A DNA stretch of 64,000 bases from Mercurialis annua (GCF_937616625.2 NC_065573.1:8819001-8883000), one strand, 5' to 3'. Numbered from the stretch's first letter, positions 36,744 through 49,339 are shown. Numbers and translations: made by a program. The notes: generated by a model from the letters alone, not told the origin.

Positions 36744-37574
36744 TGTAATACCCCAAAATAATTTATTAGCTAATTGGAAAACGTGTCCAGTTTGGATTCG
36801 CCAGGCTGGCGTTATCAGAAAGTTTTCAGATAAAATTTAGATAAATAAATTTTAGTAGGTCGGTTTCAGGAAATTAATTATGAGGAAATTACGGTTATAT
36901 TTCAATTCTAAAAATTAGAATTGGAATTAAAAGGAAAAATGTCAAGTAAAGCCCATAATAGAGTACAGGGACCAAAGTGGTAATTTAGCCGCTTTGTGTC
37001 GGAAATGGAAATATTGAATTTTGACGGGAAAGTGTTAATATCGAGCTTCGTATTATTTATCGGATATAAATAATACGTAACAGTAATAATTTAAGAGTTT
37101 ATCGATTTAGTTATGGACTAAATCGTACGAAAGAAAAGTTTAAAGGATAAATGATAGTAAACAAAAAGAACAAGGATCAAAGTGGTATTTTAGCCAAGAA
37201 ATATAAGAAAAGGAAATTGAAAGAAGAAGATCAGAGAGTTCGAGAGAAATTGAGAGACATCGCCGAATACGATCGTTTCGTCGCCGTTTCGCCGTTCGAC
37301 GTCTGAATCGAATGATTTTCGCGGCGATTTCTTCAGAATCGAATCCTCTATCAATCCCGAGCATCAAATCAAGGTAAATATCTCGAGAATTGGTACAAAA
37401 ATAGGATTTTATTGGCTGTTTTGATGGAATTGAGTTTTAGGATTGAATTCGACGTTTTTGAAGTTATTATAGCGTTTTAATGAAAACCGAGATGCGGGTT
37501 TTGTATAGTTGAATGTATAGCACGTCGGGATGGCTGAAAAGCCCCGGAAAACGACTTTCCGGGGGCTGTTAAGG

Positions 37575-37663
37575 GTGTGCGTTCGCACACATTGAGTGTG
37601 CGTTCGCACACTCCTTAAAAGCTAGGGTGTGCGTTCGCACACCTACTGTGTGCGTTCGCACAC
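37575..37663. repeat. Four copies of GTGTGCGTTCGCACAC in the 5' LTR
   Basis: Identical 16-bp copies at 37575, 37596, 37627 and 37648 (spacing 21, 31, 21). Each has perfect 7-base inverted arms around TT. The pattern suggests a paired binding site or a strong hairpin cluster in U3. Confidence 0.9.
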
Positions 37664-38811
37664 TATTCAAAACTTGCCAGATTCAAAATCCCAACGGTCA
37701 GTTTATAGATTTGCCTCTTAGGAACGCCTCTGTCAAATTTCATCTCGATCCAACGGTTCAATTGGGAGAGATCGTCGTTTTACTAAACAGTGTCAGTGTG
37801 CAGGCAGCACCTGCGCATTGTCCTGAAAACTACTGGAAACTTCATCGGAATGAAACTAAACCCTAAAGTTTGGAAGTATCATACGTATATGACTACGATT
37901 AAGAGATATAATAAGTATCTCGACTAAGTATTAGAACACGATCAAAGTTAAAAGACGTATTTAGAATAAGATCGTGATAACCTAAGTTTACAACTTAGGA
38001 TTTCGGTACTAAGTTTACGTTTATGAATTAAACGTACAGGTAATTTGGATAAGTAATGGAGGTACCGACGAGCTACCAGGCCGACGAGCTGGAATAGCTA
38101 CAAGATCGGACAATACATAGAACCTGCGTGATAGATTGGTAGCATTGCGGTATTGGATAGCAGTCACTGTGAGTACATTTTAATTACTCGTTAATATTCA
38201 TAAAGTCGCGTATTTTCATATGCGGACGACTATATGAATACTTATATGTTTAATATATGTTTGAAAAAGTACATGTATGTATGTTTTGAAAATGATTACT
38301 TTCCATACTGCGTTATTTTAAGAATAACATAAATAGATGAAAAGAACATATATGTTTAGAATACTGGGAAAGGGGTTAAGCAATATACAAGTATCGAACC
38401 AAATATGCACGAGAAAAGTATAGTACATTCCCATATGTACTATTATTCATATGTTTACAAAGAAATATAGTACGTTCCCATACGTACTTTTAATTATAAC
38501 GAATACCATACGTGTGTGTGTGTTATAGATGTATGATTGTAGATTGCAATGTGCATGTTATGGTCCATAAAGGATCAATACAACATAACGGAAAATATGT
38601 AATTAAATAATAAACATAAGACGAGAAGTTGTACGATGGTACAACCAAATATAAGAACTGAAATACAAGGTTGATCTCGGTAGAGGTACCCCGAGACCTG
38701 TATCTATCCATTCTTGATAATAGTCCTCGGGACTCATATAAAGATAAAATCAAGTATATATATATCGAGAATCAATGTGAAACAAGAGCAATAATTAAGA
38801 TATGAGATAAG

Positions 38812-39009
38812 ACACATCGGTTGGCATGGCTATCGATGTCAGATGATTAAAGACACATCGGTTGGCTTGGCTATCGATGTCAGATATGTAAAACACATCG
38901 GTTGGCTTTGCTATCGATGTCAGACATGCGTAACACATCGGTTGGCTTTGCTATCGATGTCAGACAGATGAAACACATCGGTTGGCTTTGCTATCGATGT
39001 CAGAAAAAT
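38812..39009 (+). repeat. Five tandem repeats of 40-41 bp in the 5' LTR
   Basis: Copies start at 38812, 38853, 38893, 38933 and 38973, each with ACACATCGGTTGGC then GCTATCGATGTCAGA. They lie about 250-450 bases upstream of the TATA box, where enhancer repeats are usual. Confidence 0.92.
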
Positions 39010-39252
39010 GAAGTTAGAGAAACTTAATAAGAAAAATAAAGACAATCAAAACTATAACAGTAAACAAAACATGTCAAGCACGTACGCAGTATAAACGTAC
39101 ATGAAACATAAGAATGAGGCAAGGATATCAAGTACGTCTATAACATAAACGCTTAGTTTATGGAACGTACATGGCCTCTGGTAGTATGAACGAACATACG
39201 AAGTATGTTTGGGAGTAAGATCGTGTGAAGTATAATTCAAAAAGAATATTTT

Positions 39253-39262
39253 CTATATAAAG
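39253..39262 (+). promoter_or_regulatory. TATA box of the 5' LTR (CTATATAAAG)
   Basis: A good plant TATA box about 410 bases before the LTR end. It would start transcription near 39285-39295. An identical box is at 45685-45694 in the 3' LTR. Confidence 0.6.
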
Positions 39263-39677
39263 AGGTTTTTAAACGTTTTCACCCTTTATGCAATATTACT
39301 TGTAATTATGTGTATTCACTCAGTTTTATACTGACCCCGTTGTTATTCCAATTTTTACAGGTTGAGTTAGGTACGATGTGGAAATCGAAGCTTCCGAAGT
39401 TTTTAATTCTCGGAAGTAGTACGAGTCATGAGACTAGGTTCTCATTCTAGCAAGTCCGCAGTAGTTTAGAATAGTCAGACTCTATTTGTGAAACGCTTTA
39501 ACTCTGATATGTATTTCAAACAGGGGTCGTATATATTTTGATATTATGATGATATACGAGATATAATTTGTTTTGCGAAAAATTAATATGTATTTTCAGG
39601 CTTGCTACGGGTTTTGGAGCTACCACTCCCATTCCCTAGCGCCGGTCGCGGCTCAATAATTTGGGTCGTGACAATGT

Positions 39678-39689
39678 TGGTATCAGAGC
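39678..39689 (+). promoter_or_regulatory. Primer binding site, initiator-Met tRNA (TGGTATCAGAGC)
   Basis: Matches the complement of the 3' end of plant initiator-Met tRNA and lies four bases after the 5' LTR. It is where minus-strand cDNA synthesis would be primed. Confidence 0.95.
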
Positions 39690-40504
39690 AATGGTTTAGT
39701 ATTCCTAGGCTATTGTTCTTTTGTGATTGGAGTTTAGGGAAGAGTCGGTCAGTACCTAGGCACTACTGCGGATTATAGGAATTTCTAGTCATGTATTTTG
39801 AACGTTATCGTCGATTTCATCAATTTTTCAAACGTCTTATAAAAACGTCCTTCCTTATATGTGCTATTAGGAGTCGAGTTAGGAGTGTGCATGAGCACAA
39901 ATTATGTTTTGTGTTTACTCGAGTAAGCAATACGCTTTCGAGTATCTATAGTCTGCGAAGAGTTGTATACTCTCGAGACTCATATTATATAAGAATAACG
40001 TTATGAATCGTAATGGTTTTGAATTGATTGGATATTATATGATTGATGAGATATGCGACGCGCTGCAAAACGCGATCACTCAGGAGAGTGATATGCTCAC
40101 AGGTATGTACGCCTGTGATAATATATACGATATAGGAAATGTGTGTTTGTGATTGGTTGTTATGAATAGAACTTGCGCTTATTGATTAGATGCTGCTTAA
40201 TTTTGCTAAGTCTACAGTGAGCGGAATGCTCGCAAGACTTAAAATACGCGACGTCATCGAGGAAAATCTAGGGAATATTGATTTTCTTTGGATTTGATCG
40301 ACATAGAATGTTCATAGACGTCCGTAGCATAGGAATGAAACATATACGTATGACTATATGTTCTTGATGTTCTGCTAAATCTACAAAGAGCGTAATAAGT
40401 TATCAAGTTTGTGATATGGCCAAGTTAGGCCAAAAGGAAATTGTTTGTGATGGTTTGTTTATGTTATGTTTTAAGGGACATATCGAGAGTTCTATACGAA
40501 TAGA

Positions 40505-41645
40505 ATGGATGAGCAAAGAACTATACAAGCGCGTGCAGTCGCACAACTCGTAAACGAGACCCGCGGGGAGGCCAGAGGTGATACGGGCGAATATGACCCG
40601 GCCCAATCGGCAGGTAGGGGCCGTGGACGGGGCAGAGATCAAAAGGAACCTGGAGTAGGCCTAGTCAGGAACGTGCAGGCACTAGGAGTGCCGCAACCAC
40701 CTAATGTCGATGTCAATCGACTGGCCGCAGAAGTAACTGATATGCTGAGTTGTATGGTAATAATAAGATAGTGATACAAGGACAGTATCAATATGAAAGG
40801 GCAAGACACAAGATAGAGATTTGACATTGGCATAAATAAAGTTAAGATTAAAGGAGTTTGGTGGATGGGACGATCTATTAGATTTTCTAGACGGAGTAGA
40901 GCTAATTGCTCGTAGATTTCAAATGGACGAAGGATAAACGGTAAAATCAATAGAGGTATTGATGAAAGCTTCGATCAAAGATTAGTTTCGACAAGTAATT
41001 GGACCGATAAAGGGTCAAACAGTATGGATGGAGTTAGTGACCCGATTTAGGTAATTCTTTTTACTATTTGCTTTGAGTAAGGACAAGCAAGAAAGCTAAT
41101 GTCGTTAATTCGAGGAGACAAACCAGTCCAAAGATAGGTTATCGAGTTTAATCGATTAAGTGGATTCGCTCAAGACTTAATGATAGATTAAGTGTGAATC
41201 TATACAGGAATCATGAAAGGATTAGGAGTACAATTTATGGAAAGATTAACTCAGACTGATAGAGAAGTTATTCAGCTTGTCAATAGTGTTAGACAATTGG
41301 AAAATGCACTAGTCCATTTTGACAAGGGCCAAATAAGAGGTGAACATACGAATTATGAATGCTACAAGTTTGGATGAACACGTAAAGAACTCGAAAGGCG
41401 ACGTGGCCAAATTCTTAAGAGAGGTAGACAAGGGAAAGTAGCCTTCATGGCTAGGACTATTAGTTGCAATCGGAGTAAGGGAGTTCTAGTTTTGCAAAAC
41501 CCATATGCCGCAATGCGGTAAAAGGCACATAAGTAACTGTTAAACTGGGACGGACATATGCTTACGATGTGAGCAGTGAGATTATTACGTGAGGCAGTAC
41601 CCACATTTTATGAAGGAGAATACCACGAATAACAAGAATCACCCG
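40505..41645 (+). pseudogene. gag: Decayed Ty3/gypsy gag
   Basis: ATG at 40505 opens 88 codons with an RGRGRGR tract (residues 38-44), as in the N-terminus of plant gypsy gag, and stops at 40771. Beyond it, gag can be read only by changing frame and passing stops: WMELVTRF near 41025, then LMSLIRGDKPVQ and VIEFNRLSGFAQDL (about 41096-41180) correspond to the conserved gag core. FMERLTQTDREV (about 41237-41275) follows. A zinc-knuckle pair is at 41514-41605 (CGKRH...C...GTDICLRC...Y), with stops at conserved positions and a Cys turned to Tyr. Gag would form the virus-like particle and bind RNA. Many changes look like C-to-T or G-to-A, as expected for deamination of methylated cytosine. Function is lost. 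Confidence 0.75.
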
Positions 41646-43160
41646 TCTCCGAAGAGACATAGTATGTCGTGATGGTTTTTGGTTAGATACAACCAGATAA
41701 ACCATATAGAAGAAGCAAACATCGCGAAGATTGATCGCTAGAAGCTCAATAGTGATCGAATCTTTTGTGTTAGTCTAGTGTAAACACGAACACTTAGGAC
41801 GTACTTTTCGAACGACGTCGAAAGCAGACGAGTAGAACTACATCTTTTCGTGTGCAAAAGATGTATGTAGATTACGAATGATAGTACGATAAACGATAAG
41901 AACAAGTAGTAATACAGAGTCTGATGTCAAAGAAACTTACGTAAAACCCGTTTTATGAAAAGAAAAGTATTTGATTGAAATGAGAAGTTTTGAAAAGACA
42001 TAATTGTGCCCGGACACGAATCATAAAAACATCGCATTGACATGAATAGAATTGCATCACTACATCCATATTGCATTCACTAATAGGACATGCATCATAT
42101 ACATTGTGTATGTCTGAAAATGAAAAAGAGGAGTGTCATTGCAACTCTTGTGATGAGAGAAGTCATCACACCGGCGCACAATTATGACATGAGTTGTGAA
42201 ATGAAAAGTATCGTGATTTAAAATGGATGAGTTTTTAACGTAAGTAAGCTTTGACAGTGACTCTGTACATAGAGGCATAGAACAAGACTGATCACCTTGT
42301 TAGGCCTATATGAAAACAAGCGTATGTAACACGACAAGTATATAGAACGACGGGTAATGTAATTCGAATCGCAACGTATCGAGATTTGAATTGCAAATCT
42401 CTAAGGCGGCCTTATATATTAAATACAAGAACAACAACGCTACTTTACAAACATGTAAAGTGATAGCGACCACATTTAAACTCGAAGCATGTTTACCTCT
42501 AGGACGAGGAAATCAAACATAGAAGTTAATTACGTTAGGGGATATGAACCCTACAAACAAACAAACCTTGTTCAAAAAGATCAAATAAAGAGAATTGATT
42601 CATAGTGATTATGAATCAAGCAGTAGTAAAAAGGTTAAGGATTGTTAGCATAAGAAGTTACTTGATAAGTATATCGAGATACTGTCAACGAGGAATAGTA
42701 ATAAATAAGAGACCGTATGAACCTAACTGCAAAGTCAACAGTTAGTGAATGATTAATCAGAGTATCGCAGCGGAAGTGTGGAAGGAAAAAAAAATGATAG
42801 GTTATGAACAAGGACTTGTTAAGGAATATAAATGAGATATTATCGTAAATGGTCGACGAAAGAGAATTGATTCATACTAAATATAAATCCAGTACTAAGT
42901 AGTAAAAGAAGGAACTTATATATAATAAGTGGAAAACAAGATCAAGCCGTGACACGACCAAATAAAGAAGAGTAATGGATTGTCTAAACGAGGGAGGCTG
43001 GTGACGAAAATTATCGTCCCTAATGATAAAGTATATATGTGAGTACAACTGAACTCACCATCGAGGAAGAACAAAAAGGTAAACCATTATAGCAATTTGT
43101 AAAAATACGATTAAACAAGGTATTTAAGGAAGGTATATGAAAATTCGAGGACGAATTTTT
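41646..43160 (+). other. Retrotransposon interior without recognisable coding
   Basis: About 1.5 kb, A-rich on this strand, with only short frames. I could not identify protease, reverse transcriptase, RNase H or integrase motifs in any frame. Just before the purine tract, the sequence AAATTCGAGGACGAATTTTT resembles the end of a gypsy polyprotein gene, so most of pol was probably deleted and the rest has decayed. Confidence 0.65.
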
Positions 43161-43175
43161 ATAAGGGGGGAAGAA
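43161..43175 (+). promoter_or_regulatory. Polypurine tract
   Basis: The purine run AAGGGGGGAAGAA directly precedes the 3' LTR and would prime plus-strand DNA synthesis. Confidence 0.88.
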
Positions 43176-44006
43176 TGTAATACCCCAAAATAATTTATTA
43201 GCTAATTGGAAAACGTGTCCAGTTTGGATTCGCCAGGCTGGCGTTATCAGAAAGTTTTCAGATAAAATTTAGATAAATAAATTTTAGTAGGTCGGTTTCA
43301 GGAAATTAATTATGAGGAAATTACGGTTATATTTCAATTCTAAAAATTAGAATTGGAATTAAAAGGAAAAATGTCAAGTAAAGCCCATAATAGAGTACAG
43401 GGACAAAAGTGGTAATTTAGCCACTTTGTGTCGGAAATGGAAATATTGAATTTTGACGGGAAAGTGTTAATATCGAGCTTCGTATTATTTATCGGATATA
43501 AATAATACGTAACAGTAATAATTTAAGAGTTTATCGATTTAGTTATGGACTAAATCGTACGAAAGAAAAGTTTAAAGGATAAATGATAGTAAACAAAAAG
43601 AACAAGGATCAAAGTGGTATTTTAGCCAAGAAATATAAGAAAAGGAAATTGAAAGAAGAAGATCAGAGAGTTCGAGAGAAATTGAGAGACATCGCCGAAT
43701 ACGATCGTTTCGTCGCCGTTTCGCCGTTCGACGTCCGAATCGAATGATTTTCGCGGCGATTTCTTCAGAATCGAATCCTCTATCAATCCCGAGCATCAAA
43801 TCAAGGTAAATATCTCGAGAATTGGTACAAAAATAGGATTTTATTGGCTGTTTTGATGGAATTGAGTTTTAGGATTGAATTCGACGTTTTTGAAGTTATT
43901 ATAGCGTTTTAATGAAAACCGAGATGCGGGTTTTGTATAGTTGAATGTATAGCACGTCGGGATGGCTGAAAAGCCCCGGAAAACGACTTTCCGGGGGCTG
44001 TTAAGG

Positions 44007-44095
44007 GTGTGCGTTCGCACACATTGAGTGTGCGTTCGCACACTCCTTAAAAGCTAGGGTGTGCGTTCGCACACCTACTGTGTGCGTTCGCACAC
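44007..44095. repeat. Four copies of GTGTGCGTTCGCACAC in the 3' LTR
   Basis: Copies start at 44007, 44028, 44059 and 44080, identical to those in the 5' LTR. Confidence 0.9.
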
Positions 44096-45243
44096 TATTC
44101 AAAACTTGCCAGATTCAAAATCCCAACGGTCAGTTTATAGATTTGCCTCTTAGGAACGCCTCTGTCAAATTTCATCTCGATCCAACGGTTCAATTGGGAG
44201 AGATCGTCGTTTTACTAAACAGTGTCAGTGTGCAGGCAGCACCTGCGCATTGTCCTGAAAACTACTGGAAACTTCATCGGAATGAAACTAAACCCTAAAG
44301 TTTGGAAGTATCATACGTATATGACTACGATTAAGAGATATAATAAGTATCTCGACTAAGTATTAGAACACGATCAAAGTTAAAAGACGTATTTAGAATA
44401 AGATCGTGATAACCTAAGTTTACAACTTAGGATTTCGGTACTAAGTTTACGTTTATGAATTAAACGTACAGGTAATTTGGATAAGTAATGGAGGTACCGA
44501 CGAGCTACCAGGCCGACGAGCTGGAATAGCTACAAGATCGGACAATACATAGAACCTGCGTGATAGATTGGTAGCATTGCGGTATTGGATAGCAGTCACT
44601 GTGAGTACATTTTAATTACTCGTTAATATTCATAAAGTCGCGTATTTTCATATGCGGACGACTATATGAATACTTATATGTTTAATATATGTTTATAAAA
44701 GTACATGTATGTATGTTTTGAAAATGATTACTTTCCATACTGCGTTATTTTAAGAATAACATAAATAGATGAAAAGAACATATATGTTTAGAATACTGGG
44801 AAAGGGGTTAAGCAATATACAAGTATCGAACCAAATATGCACGAGAAAAGTATAGTACATTCCCATATGTACTATTATTCATATGTTTACAAAGAAATAT
44901 AGTACGTTCCCATACGTACTTTTAATTATAACGAATACCATACGTGTGTGTGTGTTATAGATGTATGATTGTAGATTGCAATGTGCATGTTATGGTCCAT
45001 AAAGGATCAATACAACATAACGGAAAATATGTAATTAAATAATAAACATAAGACGAGAAGTTGTACGATGGTACAACCAAATATAAGAACTGAAATACAA
45101 GGTTGATCTCGGTAGAGGTACCCCGAGACCTGTATCTATCCATTCTTGATAATAGTCCTCGGGACTCATATAAAGATAAAATCAAGTATATATATATCGA
45201 GAATCAATGTGAAACAAGAGCAATAATTAAGATATGAGATAAG

Positions 45244-45441
45244 ACACATCGGTTGGCATGGCTATCGATGTCAGATGATTAAAGACACATCGGTTGGCTT
45301 GGCTATCGATGTCAGATATGTAAAACACATCGGTTGGCTTTGCTATCGATGTCAGACATGCGTAACACATCGGTTGGCTTTGCTATCGATGTCAGACAGA
45401 TGAAACACATCGGTTGGCTTTGCTATCGATGTCAGAAAAAT
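45244..45441 (+). repeat. Five tandem repeats of 40-41 bp in the 3' LTR
   Basis: Identical array to that at 38812-39009, with no copy-number change between the LTRs, again pointing to a recent insertion. Confidence 0.92.
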
Positions 45442-45684
45442 GAAGTTAGAGAAACTTAATAAGAAAAATAAAGACAATCAAAACTATAACAGTAAACAAA
45501 ACATGTCAAGCACGTACGCAGTATAAACGTACATGAAACATAAGAATGAGGCAAGGATATCAAGTACGTCTATAACATAAACGCTTAGTTTATGGCACGT
45601 ACATGGCCTCTGGTAGTATGAACGAACATACGAAGTATGTTTGGGAGTAAGATCGTGTGAAGTATAATTCAAAAAGAATATTTT

Positions 45685-45694
45685 CTATATAAAG
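45685..45694 (+). promoter_or_regulatory. TATA box of the 3' LTR (CTATATAAAG)
   Basis: Counterpart of 39253-39262. If active, it would read out into the reversed satellite A array downstream. Confidence 0.55.
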
Positions 45695-46105
45695 AGGTTT
45701 TTAAACGTTTTCACCCTTTATGCAATATTACTTGTAATTATGTGTATTCACTCAGTTTTATACTGACCCCGTTGTTATTCCAATTTTTACAGGTTGAGTT
45801 AGGTACGATGTGGAAATCGAAGCTTCCGAAGTTTTTAATTCTCGGAAGTAGTACGAGTCATGAGACTAGGTTCTCATTCTAGCAAGTCCGCAGTAGTTTA
45901 GAATAGTCAGACTCTATTTGTGAAACGCTTTAACTCTGATATGTATTTCAAACAGGGGTCGTATATATTTTGATATTATGATGATATACGAGATATAATT
46001 TGATTTGCGAAAAATTAATATGTATTTTCAGGCTTGCTACGGGTTTTGGAGCTACCACTCCCATTCCCTAGCGCCGGTCGCGGCTCAATAATTTGGGTCG
46101 TGACA

Positions 46106-46110
46106 ATAAG
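46106..46110. repeat. Target site duplication ATAAG, right copy
   Basis: Follows the 3' LTR and continues into CATGGTAATCG, the rest of the interrupted satellite A half-unit. Confidence 0.95.
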
Positions 46111-49100
46111 CATGGTAATCGAAATGACGCGTTAAAGAAACTTGAGAGGCGACATATTAATCTAGCGTCAGTTTTCACGCACACTTTGTGTAATATATGA
46201 CCTAACCATGCTTAGGTAATCGGAACGACGCGTTAAAGACACTTGAGACACGACCTACTAATCAATTGTCACTTTTCACGCACACTTAGCGTAATATAAC
46301 TAACCTTGCTTAGGTAATCGGAACGACGCGTTAAAGAGACTTGTGACGCGACATATTAATTTAGTGTCACTTTACAATCACACTTTGCGTAATATAACCT
46401 GACCATGCTTATGTAATCGGAACGACATGTTAGAGAGACTCTTGATGCGGCATAAGCATGGTAATCGAAACGACGCGATAAAGAGACTTCAGATGCGACA
46501 TACTTATCTAGCGTCACTTTTCACACACACTTTGCATAATATAACCTAACCATACTTAGGTAATCGGAACGACGCGTTAGAGAGAGTCTTTTCAGGCGAC
46601 ATACTAATCTAGCGTCATTATTCACGCACTCTTTGCGTAATATAACATAACCATGGTTTTGTAGTCGGAACGACGCGTTAAAGAGACTTGAGACGCGACA
46701 TATGCATGGTAATCGAAACGACGCGTTAAAGAGACTTGAGAAGCGACATATTAATCTAGAGTCACTTTTCACGCACACTTCGCGTAACATTACTTAACCA
46801 TACTTAGGTAATCGAAACAACACATTAAAGTGACTTAAGATGCGACATACTAATCTAGCGTCACTTTTCACGCACACTTTGCATAATATAACTTAATCAT
46901 GCTTAGGAAATCGGAACGACGAGTTAGAGAGACTTGTGACACGACATAAACATGGTGATCGAAACGACGCATTAAAGATACTTGAAACGCGACATACTTA
47001 TCTAGCTTCACTTTTCACGCACACTTTGCATAATATAACCCAACCATGCTTAGGTAATCGGCACGACGCGTTAAAGAGACTTATGACGCGAAGTATTAAT
47101 CTACCGTCATTATTCACGCACTCTTTCCGTAATATAACCAAACCATGCTTTGGTAATTGAAACGACGCGTTAAAGAGACTTGAGACGCGACATTAGCATG
47201 GTAATCGAAACGATGCGTTAAAGACACTTGAGAAGCGACATACTAATCTAGCATCACTTTTTTACGCACACTTTGCGTAATATAATCTAACCATGCTTAG
47301 GTAATCGGAACGATGTGTTAGAGAGACTTGTGACGCGACATACTAATTTAACGTCACGTTTCACGCACACTTTGCGTAATATAACCTAACCATACTTAAG
47401 TTATCGGAACGACGCGTTAGAGAGACTTGTGACGCGACATACTAATCTAGCGTCACTTTTCACGCACACTTTACGTATTAGAACCTAACTATGCTTAGGT
47501 AATCGAACGACGGATTACAGAAACTTGTGACGCGACATACTAATCTAGCGGCACCTTTAACGCGTACTTGGCGTAATATAACCTAACAATGCTTATGTAA
47601 TGGACGGTCGCGTTAGAGAGACTTGTGACACGACATACTAATCTAGCGTCAGTTTTCACGCACACTTCACTTAATATAACGTAACCATGCTTAAGTAATC
47701 GGAACAACAAGCTAAAGAAACTTGTCACTTGACATACTAATATAGCGGCACCCTTAACGTGCACTTGGCGTAATATAACCTAACCATGCTTAGGTAATCG
47801 GAACGACGTGTTAAAGAGACTTGAGACGCGACATACTAATCTAGCGTCATTATTCATGAACTCTTTACATAATATAACATAACCATGCTTTGGTAATCGG
47901 AACAACGCGTTAAAGAGACTTGAGACGCGACATACAATTATATTGTCACCTTTTTCGCGCACTTTTCGTAATATAATCTAACCATGATTAGGTTATCGGA
48001 ACGACGCGTTAGAGAGACTTGTGACGCGGCATACTAATCTAGCGCCACTTTTCACGCACACTTTGCATAATATAACCTAACCATGCATAGGTAATCGGAA
48101 TGACGCGTTAGAGAGACTTGTGACGCGACATAAGAATGGTAATCGAAATGACCCGTTAAAGAGATTTGAGATGCACCATACTAATCTAGTGTCACTTTTC
48201 GCGCCCGACTTGCGTAATATTATCTAACCATGCTTTGATTATCGGAACGACGCGTTAAAGACACTTGAGACGCGACATATTAATCTAGCGTCAGTTTTCA
48301 CGCACACTTTTGCGTAATTTAACCTAACCATGCTTAGGTAATCATAACAACGCATTAAACAGACTTGAGAGGTGACATACTAATCTAGCGTAATTTTCAC
48401 GCACAAATTACGTAATATAACCTAACCATGCTTAGGTAATCGGAACGACGCATTAGAGAGACTTGAGACGCGACATACTAATCTAGCGTCAGTTTTCACG
48501 CACACTTTGCGTAATATAACCTAACCATGCATAGGTAATCGGAATGACGCGTTAAAGAGACTTATGATGTGGCATACTAAAACGAGCACCTGGCATAACA
48601 TAACCTAACCATGCTTAGGTAATCGGAACGACGCTTAAAGAGACTTGAGATGCGACATACTAATCTAGCGTCACTATTCACGCACTCTTTTCATATTATA
48701 ACTTTGCCATGCTTACGTAATCGGAACGACGCGTTATAGAGACTTGAGACGCGACATACTTATCTAGCGTCACTATTCATGCACTCTTTCCGTAATATAA
48801 CTTTACCATGCTTAGGTAATCGGAATGACGCGTTAAAGAGACTTGAGCCATGACATATTAATTAATTGTCATTTTTCGCTTACACGTTGCGTAATATAAC
48901 CTAACCATGCTTACGTAATCAGAACGATGCGTTAGAGAGGCTTGTGACGCGACATATGCATGGTAATTGAAACGACGCGATATAGAGAATTGAGACGCGG
49001 CATACTTATCTAGCGTCACTTTTCACGCACACTTTGCGTATCATAACCTAACCATACTTAGGTAATCGGAACAACGCAATAAAGAGACTTGAGACCTAAC

Positions 49101-49339
49101 ATACTAATCGTCACTTTTCACGCACACTTTGCGTAATATAACCTAACCATGCTTAGGTAATCGGAACGACGCGTTAGAGAGACTTATGATGCGACATACT
49201 AATCTAGCGTCACTTTTCACGCACACTTTGCGTAATATAATCTAACCATGTTTAGGTAATTGGAACGACGTATTAGAGAGACTTGTTACGCAACATACTA
49301 ATCTAGCGTTACTTTTCATGCAAACTTTGCATAATATAA
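46111..49339 (-). repeat. Satellite A array, block 4 (reverse)
   Basis: Continuation of block 3 after the retrotransposon. Its part from 46665 to 48950 is the partner of 32690-34950. It ends in the middle of a monomer at GCATAATATAA, where the copia fragment begins. Confidence 0.93.

Larger units (their letters stand above)
36744..39673 (+). repeat. 5' LTR (2,930 bp)
   Basis: Starts TGTAATACCCC and ends GGGTCGTGACA. The 3' LTR lies at a constant offset of 6,432 bases throughout, so there are no indels. Differences from the 3' LTR are at 36973, 36991, 37304, 38263, 39164 and 39571. U3 contains the four-fold hairpin motif and the five-fold 40-bp repeat; the TATA box is at 39253. No protein-coding frame is credible in it. 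Confidence 0.95.
36744..46105 (+). mobile_element. Complete LTR retrotransposon, Ty3/gypsy-like, non-autonomous (LARD-like)
   Basis: A 9,362-bp element with two 2,930-bp LTRs (TG...CA ends), a primer site for initiator-Met tRNA, a 3.5-kb interior, a purine tract and a 5-bp target duplication. The interior has only a decayed gag; no protease, reverse transcriptase or integrase is recognisable. Assignment to Ty3/gypsy rests on the gag remnant (RGRGRGR N-terminus, gag core, CCHC knuckle), the TGTAATACCCC LTR start and the purine tract, all usual in plant gypsy elements. The LTRs differ at only six bases that I could find, with no indel, so insertion is recent although the coding part is dead. 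It must have been moved by proteins from elsewhere. LTRs make up 63% of the element, resembling large retrotransposon derivatives (LARDs). Confidence 0.93.
43176..46105 (+). repeat. 3' LTR (2,930 bp)
   Basis: Same length as the 5' LTR and about 99.8% identical by eye. It repeats all LTR features: hairpin motifs at 44007-44095, five 40-bp repeats at 45244-45441 and the TATA box at 45685-45694. It ends GACA just before the right ATAAG. Confidence 0.95.

Noticed and set aside
37140..37367. Open frames inside the LTRs, for example 37140-37367, 37627-37866, 38523-38753 and 39052-39240, with copies in the 3' LTR
   Set aside because: They are identical in both LTRs only because the LTRs are identical. 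They resemble no known protein, and one overlaps the hairpin motifs.
36744..39673. LTR identity as evidence of a misassembled tandem duplication
   Set aside because: TG...CA ends, primer site, purine tract and a 5-bp target duplication that restores the satellite all fit a genuine insertion.
39791..40006. 71-codon open frame between primer site and gag
   Set aside because: No recognisable motif; it lies in the leader region where short frames are common.
41362..42278. Reverse-strand open frames in the retrotransposon interior
   Set aside because: Antisense to the gag remnant or in degenerate DNA, without domain features.
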